This document shows, in pieces, positions 1-5,102 of a stretch of DNA of 18,020 nucleotides. The first letter of the stretch is position 1. Every line of letters starts with the position of its first letter. The DNA is taken from contig JAYEHK010000077.1 in assembly GCA_034659475.1 (NCBI GenBank), positions 1-18,020 on the forward strand, in the 5' to 3' direction. Below the pieces are notes generated by a model. That model had not been told where the DNA came from, made no database searches, and worked only from the letters and a program-made list of their open reading frames with translations. The translations under genes and the position numbers were made by a program. Source of the DNA: JAYEHK01 sp034659475. GTDB lineage: Bacteria > Bacillota > Syntrophomonadia > Syntrophomonadales > Syntrophomonadaceae.

Positions 1-27
1 AGACGCTTCGCGTCAAACATTTTCCTC

Positions 28-65
28 ACCCCTCACCCCTCACCCCTAACTCCTTACTCCTTATT
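28..65. repeat. C-rich intergenic repeat (G-rich on the minus strand)
   Basis: Three direct repeats of the 7-mer CACCCCT sit in tandem, followed by AACTCCTTACTCCTTA. On the minus strand this gives three GGGG runs and further GG runs separated by TGA or TTA, a pattern that could fold into a G-quadruplex. Related sequence occurs in inverted form at 3183-3206 and in direct form at 3245-3268, so it belongs to a dispersed intergenic family. It lies upstream of the glnQ terminator and has no coding potential I recognise. Confidence 0.7.
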
Positions 66-121
66 GAAATAGTCTGCCGTGTAAGAGGAGGAAATTATAT
101 TGACATCCCTTCTGAACCGTT

Positions 122-169
122 CCAACTAACCAACTAACCAACTGTCCAACTAACCAACTAACCAACTTT
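122..169. repeat. Tandem 8-bp repeat CCAACTNN, six copies
   Basis: Six consecutive 8-bp units start with CCAACT. Units 1, 2, 4 and 5 end in AA, unit 3 in GT and unit 6 in TT. The array can also be read as two 24-bp repeats differing at one base, so it has a higher-order period. No gene covers it. Slippage or stepwise duplication is the likely origin. Confidence 0.9.
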
Positions 170-214
170 ATTGCGCATTATCTGTCTACTGCGTAACTGG
201 CATTAAAATAATAC

Positions 215-246
215 AAAAAGGGGGTGAGTTGTCTCACCCCCTTTTT
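215..246 (-). terminator. Intrinsic terminator of the glnHPQ operon
   Basis: A perfect 14-bp stem (AAAAAGGGGGTGAG pairing with CTCACCCCCTTTTT) closes a 4-nt TTGT loop. Runs of five T follow the hairpin in both orientations. It starts 10 nt beyond the glnQ stop codon, so its main job is ending the minus-strand gln operon. It could also stop plus-strand transcription arriving from the left. Confidence 0.93.
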
Positions 247-256
247 AGTGGTTGAT

Positions 257-979
257 TTATAATACTTTACTTAAGAAAGATTGGGTACGTGCATTGGTTG
301 GGTGATCAAAGATCTGAGTAGGAGATCCTTCTTCAACGATCACGCCTTCATCCATAAACAGCACCCGATGACCGACCTCCCTGGCAAATCCCATCTCATG
401 CGTTACAACCATCATAGTCATTCCTTCATGTGCCAGATTTTTCATTACTTCCAATACATCTCCCACCATCTCCGGGTCCAGTGCCGAGGTAGGTTCATCA
501 AAGAGCATGACCTTGGGTTTCATCGCCAGTGCCCTGGCAATCGCAACCCTTTGCTTCTGCCCTCCTGATATTTGTGCTGGATAAACTCCCGCCTTATCAG
601 ATAAGCCTACTTTCTTGAGCAGATCATTTGCAATATCCTCTGCCTCCGACTTATTGATCCCCTTGATCTTTAGGGGGGCCAGGGTTACATTTTCCAACAC
701 GGTTTTATGAGGGAAAAGATTAAAATGCTGAAAAACCATCCCTACCTGCTGGCGGATCTTATTAATGTCAACGGAAGACGACGTAATCTCTTCTCCGTCT
801 ATAACAATTTTCCCAGAATTCGGATGTTCCAATTGATTTACACATCGTAAAAGCGTACTCTTGCCAGAACCGCTCGGACCAATGACACACACTACTTCAC
901 GAGGGGCTACATGACTGTTGATGCCTTTTAGTACTTCCAAATTTCCAAAACTCTTATATAATTTTTGTATCTCAATCAC
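257..979 (-). CDS. glnQ: Polar amino-acid ABC transporter ATP-binding protein (GlnQ/ArtM type)
   Basis: This is the cytoplasmic ATPase that powers uptake of a polar amino acid, probably glutamine or a relative, with the permease and lipoprotein encoded next to it. In the 240 residues are Walker A GPSGSGKS (34-41), the Q-loop at Q84, signature ISGGQKQ (137-143; usually LSGGQ), Walker B VMLFDE (157-162) and the H-loop H194. Length matches the family. The start is GTG at 977-979. It overlaps the glnP stop by 4 nt (GTGA), and an AGGAGG at 991-996 lies 11 nt upstream, so the two genes are translationally coupled. It is the last gene of the operon, before the terminator at 215-246. The exact substrate cannot be read from the ATPase. 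Confidence 0.95.
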   Translation of the reverse strand: MIEIQKLYKSFGNLEVLKGINSHVAPREVVCVIGPSGSGKSTLLRCVNQLEHPNSGKIVIDGEEITSSSVDINKIRQQVGMVFQHFNLFPHKTVLENVTLAPLKIKGINKSEAEDIANDLLKKVGLSDKAGVYPAQISGGQKQRVAIARALAMKPKVMLFDEPTSALDPEMVGDVLEVMKNLAHEGMTMMVVTHEMGFAREVGHRVLFMDEGVIVEEGSPTQIFDHPTNARTQSFLSKVL

Positions 980-1686
980 TCGGTAGCCAACCTCCTCTCA
1001 ACTACGTCACCCACAATAGACAGCGTTTTTGTAATGACCAGATAGATAACTGCTACTGATCCCCATACCCAGGCAGCCTGATAGGTGTTTGAATAAACGA
1101 TATCGCCTCTGTAGCTCAATTCAGTCGCAGCAATCATGGATACAAGAGATGTATCTTTCAGAAGCGCAATAAATTCATTAATGAGTGGCGGTATAACAAT
1201 CTTGTACGCCTGAGGAAGGATAACATACATCATGGCCTGACGGTTATTCATCCCTAACGACATAGCAGCTTCCTTCTGCCCCTTATCTACCGCCTGTATA
1301 CCAGCCCGTACAATTTCGGCGATATACGCACCACTATTCAACGTGCAGGCAATAATCGCAGAATCAATAGGACCATTATTATAAATCAATGGCAATATTC
1401 CAAAATACAAAAGAAGAATCTGCACAAACAACGGTGTGCCGCGAAAAAAATCAATGTAAACGGTGGCAATGCCATAAAAAAGTTTATTATCAGATAACTT
1501 CATGATGCCGGACAGGAGTCCAAGAACCATTCCCAATGCAACCGAAACAGCCGTAATAAAAATGGTCATCCCTGCCCCACCCAAAAAGTACACAAAGTTC
1601 TCGGCAACGACTCTAAACCCATAAATCTCCATCAAGCTATCTATTATACTATTGCCAAAAACAAACTGCATGGTGAATGCATGCAT
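976..1686 (-). CDS. glnP: Polar amino-acid ABC transporter permease (HisM/GlnP family)
   Basis: This integral membrane subunit forms the translocation path and docks GlnQ. It has several hydrophobic segments and the EAA loop that contacts the ATPase: EAAMSLGMNNRQAMMYVILP, with the conserved EAA, G and LP. I choose the ATG at 1684-1686 because the AAGGAGG at 1698-1704 then lies 11 nt away, the same spacing as in glnQ and glnH. An ATG at 1693-1695 would leave only 2 nt. An internal ATG at 1630-1632 would give the more usual length of about 218 residues but has no ribosome binding site. The 3' end overlaps glnQ by 4 nt. A gap of about 220 nt with hairpins separates it from glnH. Confidence 0.93.
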   Translation of the reverse strand: MHAFTMQFVFGNSIIDSLMEIYGFRVVAENFVYFLGGAGMTIFITAVSVALGMVLGLLSGIMKLSDNKLFYGIATVYIDFFRGTPLFVQILLLYFGILPLIYNNGPIDSAIIACTLNSGAYIAEIVRAGIQAVDKGQKEAAMSLGMNNRQAMMYVILPQAYKIVIPPLINEFIALLKDTSLVSMIAATELSYRGDIVYSNTYQAAWVWGSVAVIYLVITKTLSIVGDVVERRLATE

Positions 1687-1716
1687 AAACTGCATATCCT
1701 CCTTAAAGAATTAAAG

Positions 1717-1816
1717 AAAACCCAGCTCGGCCTATCCTGTGGGAACATTAGTCGCTATTTGCCAACCATAGCACAGCGACACTATTCAACCATGGGTATC
1801 GGATAGCTGGGTTTTT
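1717..1816 (-). promoter_or_regulatory. Structured element between glnH and glnP
   Basis: Complementary 11-nt arms at 1717-1727 and 1805-1815 (AAAACCCAGCT and AGCTGGGTTTT) enclose about 77 nt. Inside, TAGTCGCT (1749-1756) pairs with AGCGAC-ACTA (1775-1783, one bulge), and CTATCC (1732-1737) can compete with the outer arm by pairing with GGATAG (1801-1806). On the minus strand the distal arm is followed by TTTTCTTTAA, so an attenuator or weak terminator is possible. It could also be an mRNA-processing or stability structure that sets the GlnH to GlnPQ ratio. It does not match a T-box or any riboswitch I know. Confidence 0.5.
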
Positions 1817-1853
1817 AAAACCTATTAATATTTCAAAATTAATAATTTTTAGA

Positions 1854-1891
1854 CATAAAAAGCAAAAGCGCGAGTCTTAGCCCACGCTTTT
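1854..1891 (-). terminator. Hairpin with U-tract after glnH (partial terminator)
   Basis: AAAAGCG at 1864-1870 pairs with CGCTTTT at 1885-1891, extended inwards by GC and GU pairs. On the minus strand the hairpin is followed by GCTTTTTATG. It begins 21 nt past the glnH stop. Because glnP and glnQ have no obvious promoter of their own, leaky termination that makes more GlnH than GlnPQ is the simplest reading. Confidence 0.65.
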
Positions 1892-1912
1892 ATACTTTTG
1901 TCTAATGAACAA

Positions 1913-2707
1913 TTATTGTGCAATCCATTTGTCATAAATCTTCTGAAATTCTCCGTTTTCTTGTAATTTTGCAAGTCCCTCGTTAATAACAGTAAGCATT
2001 TCAGTATTTCCTTTTTTCGCTGCGATTCCATACTCATCGTCTGCCTGGAATACTTCTCCCACTGTTTTGACCTTCGAATTATCAGTGGTCTGTAAATAGT
2101 TTAACGTAACAGCCTGATCATTAATGACTGCATCTACTCCACCTTTTTCAAGTTCCATAAAAGCAACCGTAACATCATCAAAGAATTTCACTTCCGTGCT
2201 GGAGTCTTCAGCCTTTACATCATCACATGCACCTGCTCCGATCGTACCAATCTGTGCAGCAAGTTTTTTACCCTTAAGGTCTGCAAGACCTGCAATATCT
2301 TCATTATCTTCCTGTACAGCGATAATCAGTCCGGAATTAAAATATGCTTCACTAAAATCAACTGATTCAAGTCTTTCGGGAGTAATCGACATACCCGCAA
2401 TCGCACAATCAATTTTGCTTGTTTGAAGCGCTGGGATTAAGGCTTTGAAATCCATGTGTTGAATCTCTACTTCATAACCTTGAACCTCACCAATAGCCCT
2501 GATCAAATCCATATCGAAACCAAGTTTTTCATTGTTTTCAATGAATTCAAACGGTGCAAAGCTCGCATTGGTTCCTACGACCAATGTTTTTACCTGATTG
2601 GCCTGATTGTCAGGTGTATCAGCGGTCTCTCCTCCGCATCCAACAACAGTTACCAACATCCCCAGAAGCAGCACGCTGGCTACCAATAATTTGCTCAACT
2701 TTTTCAT
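1913..2707 (-). CDS. glnH: Polar amino-acid ABC transporter substrate-binding lipoprotein
   Basis: This is the extracellular solute-binding protein that captures the amino acid and delivers it to GlnP. Residues 1-24 form a lipoprotein signal: a KK-rich start, a hydrophobic core and the lipobox VVGC, with Cys24 as the lipid anchor. The rest (264 aa in total) is an SBP family 3 fold, with recognisable stretches such as NASFAPFEF and GFDMDLIRAIGE near the N-terminus and a typical C-terminal EFQKIYDKWIAQ. I place the start at the ATG at 2705-2707, because the upstream GTG at 2717-2719 overlaps the AAAGGAG ribosome binding site. It is the first gene of the glnHPQ operon, with a promoter at 2754-2782. 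Glutamine is the likely ligand, but other polar amino acids are possible. Confidence 0.94.
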   Translation of the reverse strand: MKKLSKLLVASVLLLGMLVTVVGCGGETADTPDNQANQVKTLVVGTNASFAPFEFIENNEKLGFDMDLIRAIGEVQGYEVEIQHMDFKALIPALQTSKIDCAIAGMSITPERLESVDFSEAYFNSGLIIAVQEDNEDIAGLADLKGKKLAAQIGTIGAGACDDVKAEDSSTEVKFFDDVTVAFMELEKGGVDAVINDQAVTLNYLQTTDNSKVKTVGEVFQADDEYGIAAKKGNTEMLTVINEGLAKLQENGEFQKIYDKWIAQ

Positions 2708-2753
2708 TTTAACCGTCACTCCTTTGTTTATGTATTTTTATAATAACAAAATA

Positions 2754-2782
2754 ATTATACATCGCAACGCATGTTTGTACAA
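2754..2782 (-). promoter_or_regulatory. Sigma-A type promoter of glnHPQ
   Basis: On the minus strand TTGTAC (2777-2782) and a perfect TATAAT (2754-2759) are separated by 17 nt. The glnH start codon lies about 47 nt downstream of the -10 box. It sits between the glnH ribosome binding site and the end of the LysO remnant. Confidence 0.8.
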
Positions 2783-2812
2783 TATCACAAACAAAAAACT
2801 TCATTAAATCTG

Positions 2813-3094
2813 TTACAGAACAACATAAATAATGAATAATAATGCCGGTACTATAAACGATAAAATAACCCCATTGATAAATGCAAGCAGCGTTATTTCT
2901 TCCGTAGAGATTTGCTTAATCACCGAAAGCGTTGTATCCATTGTCGACGCTCCCCCCAGAGCAATGGGAGCAAGGCATGAATATTTAACCAGCATAGGAC
3001 CAAAGACAAAGGTCGATATTTCCCTCATAAGATTGGCAAGAAAAGCAATTAAGCCAATATTAAATCCAGCTTGTTGACTTTTAATAGACGCACC
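2813..3094 (-). pseudogene. 3' fragment of a LysO-type (DUF340) exporter gene
   Basis: About 93 codons remain open, from just after a TAG at 3095-3097 to the TAA at 2813-2815. The translation has the C-terminal hallmarks of LysO/YbjE lysine exporters: GLIAFLANLMREI, then LVKYSCLAPIALGGAS followed by TMDTTLSVI (family GGATxMDxTLPVI), and a final hydrophobic helix ending in FIIYVVL. Full family members have about 200-300 residues with many membrane segments. Here everything N-terminal to roughly the last third is missing, and the sequence runs into intergenic repeats. No ribosome binding site fits the internal ATG at 3026-3028. I read this as a truncated, non-functional gene that lost its 5' end in a rearrangement. 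A short expressed protein cannot be excluded. Confidence 0.75.
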
Positions 3095-3182
3095 CTAACG
3101 GGTACCACTGATGTTCACTGCGTTCACTATTATGGATGCAGACGACGCGGACTTTCTGGACTTACGCGGACCTTTTTTTGTA

Positions 3183-3257
3183 AGGGGTTAGGGGTGAGGA
3201 GTAAGGACAATGCCTGGCGCATAGCGCCTAGCTTCTGGCGCCTGACCCCTAACCCCT
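3183..3257. repeat. Inverted repeat with GC-rich centre
   Basis: A 13-nt arm at 3183-3195 (AGGGGTTAGGGGT) is complementary to 3245-3257. The interior contains GGCGC-ATA-GCGCC (3216-3228) and a further CTGGCGCC. The arms belong to the same C-rich/G-rich family as 28-65, and the GGCGCC-CTAG theme recurs near 17819-17841. A cruciform or an RNA hairpin could form. Confidence 0.75.
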
Positions 3258-3268
3258 CACTCCTCACC

Positions 3269-3338
3269 AATTTTAATCGGTGGTTGCGTGTGCTCATTGA
3301 GTATGGCGTGCGGGCATGGGGGGGTTAGTATGAAAATA
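3269..3338. repeat. Dispersed intergenic repeat, copy 1 (second copy at 17428-17476)
   Basis: Both copies share AATTTT-ATCGGTGGTTG at the left, CGTGCGG-CATGG in the middle and GGGTTAGTA followed by an AAAATA-like tail. Copy 1 carries about 17 extra bases in the middle. They are in the same orientation about 14 kb apart and both lie in gene-free, repeat-rich DNA. Confidence 0.7.
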
Positions 3339-3340
3339 CG

Positions 3341-3369
3341 TTGAATTTTTGCTGATTAGCTGATAGAGT
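3341..3369 (+). promoter_or_regulatory. Possible promoter of the EamA transporter gene
   Basis: TTGAAT (3341-3346) and TAGAGT (3364-3369) are 17 nt apart. A second candidate is TTGAAC (3376-3381) with TATGAA (3398-3403) at 16 nt. Both -10 boxes are imperfect, so either could be chance in AT-rich DNA. Confidence 0.35.
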
Positions 3370-3429
3370 AATTCTTTGAACCTGAAGCCTGAAAGAATAT
3401 GAAAAATTATTGTGTAAAGGATTTATAAC

Positions 3430-4293
3430 ATGTTACGTTTTTTTGAGAAGCAAACCACAGCTGAGCTAACCATGCTGATGGTTGCTTTTGTATGGGGGAC
3501 CACCTTTGTCATTGTGAAAAATGCGCTTGCTGATATCGGCCCTTTTTTGTTTTTAGGTATCCGATTTATTCTAGCTTTTATTGTATTAGCTGCATTTTCA
3601 CATAATAATATCAAAAACCTCAAAAGCAGTACGTTAAAAGATGGCAGTCTTTTAGGATTCTTTTTATTCATTGGTTATGTATTTCAAACGGTTGGACTTC
3701 AGTACACCACTTCATCAAATGCAGGCTTTATAACAGGTTTAAATGTGGTCTTAGTCCCGCTCATATACGCCGCGCTGCAGCGCAAATTGCCTGGATGGAT
3801 TACCAGTCTTACTGTCAGCATGGCAGTAATCGGTTTATTCTTGCTCTCTGTTCAGCAAAATGACTTTCACCTGGCTTATGGAGACCTTCTAATGCTGGTG
3901 TGCGCATTTGCCTTCGCACTGTATATTGTTTTCGTTGATCGGATTTCATTTCGACACAATGCAATTGCCATAACCAGTGTGCAAATACTTTTTGTCGGGA
4001 TTCTCTGTATGGTTATTGGCCTGCTCACAGAGCCCTGGCCCCACCTGTTCACGCTAAATGTCATTTTTGCCATCGTTATTACGTCTGTCTTTGCAACCTC
4101 TCTTGCCTTTCTATTGCAAAACGCGCTGCAAAAATACAGTACACCAACACGTTTCGCAGTTGTACTGACAGCTGAACCAGTTTTTGCAGCACTGACAGGA
4201 TATCTTTTTGCAGGAGAAATTCTATCTCATCAGGGAATGGTCGGCGCTGCCCTGATTCTTATTGCCATGCTCATATCGATTGTAAAGAAGTAA
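3430..4293 (+). CDS. EamA/DMT-superfamily transporter
   Basis: This is a 287-residue integral membrane protein with about ten hydrophobic helices arranged as two EamA repeats. The first runs from about residue 10 to 140 and opens with the typical ELTMLMVAFVWGTTFVIVKN. The second runs from about 150 to 285 and contains FATSLAFLLQNALQKYSTPT and the AEPVFAALTGYLFAGE stretch characteristic of the family. DMT carriers usually export metabolites or amino acids, and the substrate cannot be told from sequence. The ATG is preceded by AAAGGA with 8 nt spacing. It is a lone plus-strand gene between the LysO remnant and the terminator shared with yggU. Proximity to an amino-acid importer and an exporter remnant is suggestive only. 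Confidence 0.92.
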   Translation: MLRFFEKQTTAELTMLMVAFVWGTTFVIVKNALADIGPFLFLGIRFILAFIVLAAFSHNNIKNLKSSTLKDGSLLGFFLFIGYVFQTVGLQYTTSSNAGFITGLNVVLVPLIYAALQRKLPGWITSLTVSMAVIGLFLLSVQQNDFHLAYGDLLMLVCAFAFALYIVFVDRISFRHNAIAITSVQILFVGILCMVIGLLTEPWPHLFTLNVIFAIVITSVFATSLAFLLQNALQKYSTPTRFAVVLTAEPVFAALTGYLFAGEILSHQGMVGAALILIAMLISIVKK

Positions 4294-4301
4294 CGTCAGT
4301 G

Positions 4302-4333
4302 AAAAAGCCGGCTAATTCAAGCCGGCTTTTTTT
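4302..4333. terminator. Bidirectional terminator between the EamA gene and yggU
   Basis: A perfect 12-bp stem, AAAAAGCCGGCT (4302-4313) with AGCCGGCTTTTT (4320-4331), closes a 6-nt loop. Seven T follow on the plus strand and five on the minus strand. It ends the plus-strand transporter transcript and the long minus-strand operon. The last codons and the TAG of yggU (4312-4314) lie inside the hairpin. Confidence 0.93.
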
Positions 4334-4602
4334 ATGAATTCTGTTTTTGTGATCCCCTGTATTTGAACGGTTTTGTTGCGAGAGCTTTCACCCTTTAACA
4401 CTGTAACATTACTTTTGGGCACCTTGAAAAGCTCCGCAAAATATTTAATAAGCGCTTTGTTTGCTTCTCCATCTACGGGGGGAGCCATTAGTTTTACCTT
4501 CAACGCCCCATCCTGTACGCCCACAATCTGATTTTTAGAGGACCTGGGTTGTACCTTGATATCTACTTTTATTCCCAGGTCATTTTCACTTAGTTTAATC
4601 AT
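4312..4602 (-). CDS. yggU: YggU/DUF167 family protein
   Basis: This is a small conserved protein of 96 residues, the usual size for the DUF167 (YggU) family, whose biochemical role is unknown. The hallmarks are VDIKVQPRSSKNQIVG near the N-terminus and the central LMAPPVDGEANKALIKYFAE, followed by VTVLKGESSRNK. The ATG overlaps the divIVA-like stop codon by 4 nt (ATGA) and has no clear ribosome binding site of its own, so translation is probably coupled. It is the last gene of the eleven-gene run, and its stop codon lies within the terminator hairpin. In other bacteria yggU often travels with yggS, proC and yggT, as here. Confidence 0.93.
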   Translation of the reverse strand: MIKLSENDLGIKVDIKVQPRSSKNQIVGVQDGALKVKLMAPPVDGEANKALIKYFAELFKVPKSNVTVLKGESSRNKTVQIQGITKTEFIKKAGLN

Positions 4603-5102
4603 TCGTCTACTTTTTCTAGCTTTATTTTATCCAAACCTTCAACCATATGCATCAAATCCTTGCTGTAAAACACTCCAGACATGTCTTCCGTCTTTTTTAT
4701 GTTTTTTTCCAGCAATTCTAATTCTCCCGTTAATTGCGATTTCAACTCCACATTGAAGATATTCAATCTCTTTATCACTTCTTGATAGATAAATAAAATC
4801 TCGCCAATTCTTTTTTTGGATTGTTCCAAAATCAACTCGGCTTCTTTCGCAGCATTAAGCTTCACAGCCTCGGCTGTTTGCTGAGCTAAAACAAGACTGT
4901 TATTCATCGTGCTTTCTATTTTACGATACTTATCTAATTCATACTCCAGTATCTGAATGTTTTCCCTCTGTTTTGCATTCTCACTGTATAGAGCCTCAAA
5001 CTCTTCGGCTATTTGCAGCATAAAAGCCTTTACTTCTTCCTCACTGTATCCTCGAAGTGATTTACTAAACTGCTGTTTCCTGATCTCCATCGCTGTAATC
5101 AC
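4599..5102 (-). CDS. divIVA: DivIVA-domain coiled-coil protein
   Basis: This is a 167-residue cytoplasmic protein. The N-terminal MITAMEIRKQQFSKSLRGYS, followed by EEEVKAFM, matches the DivIVA lipid-binding domain (residues 1-30), which targets curved membrane at poles and septa. The rest is mostly charged, heptad-like coiled coil from about residue 30 to 150, with no membrane segment. In Firmicutes DivIVA organises cell poles, Min placement or growth zones. The GTG start at 5100-5102 overlaps the U32 stop (GTGA), with GGGGGAG at 5110-5116 at 7 nt. It fits the family N-terminus better than the ATG at residue 5. It occupies the ylm-cluster place of divIVA, but could be a shorter DivIVA paralogue with another role. 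Confidence 0.88.
   Translation of the reverse strand: MITAMEIRKQQFSKSLRGYSEEEVKAFMLQIAEEFEALYSENAKQRENIQILEYELDKYRKIESTMNNSLVLAQQTAEAVKLNAAKEAELILEQSKKRIGEILFIYQEVIKRLNIFNVELKSQLTGELELLEKNIKKTEDMSGVFYSKDLMHMVEGLDKIKLEKVDE

Larger units (their letters stand above)
3095..3429. other. Intergenic repeat block between the LysO remnant and the EamA gene
   Basis: I see no gene in this stretch of 335 bases; its short open frames read through repeats. From left to right it holds a segment rich in GTTCAC and GACGCGGAC-like words (about 3110-3170), an inverted repeat with GC-rich centre (3183-3257), and a repeat shared with the right end of the window (3269-3338). Weak promoter-like sequences for the downstream transporter follow. 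It lies exactly where the LysO-type gene is broken. Confidence 0.75.

Noticed and set aside
122..169. CRISPR array
   Set aside because: Units are 8 bp with no unique spacers; it is a simple tandem repeat.
1717..1816. Insertion sequence or miniature transposon from the inverted arms
   Set aside because: The arms match hairpin stems of a transcribed spacer, no target duplication flanks them, and no second copy is in the window.
1849..2037. 62-codon minus-strand frame overlapping the end of glnH
   Set aside because: It lies in another frame of the glnH coding region and its terminator hairpin.
2832..3077. Open frame on the plus strand across the LysO remnant
   Set aside because: The minus-strand frame carries a recognisable LysO motif; this one is its antisense shadow without a ribosome binding site.
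3071..3328. 85-codon plus-strand frame in the repeat block
   Set aside because: It reads through inverted and dispersed repeats, has no family resemblance, and has no usable ribosome binding site.
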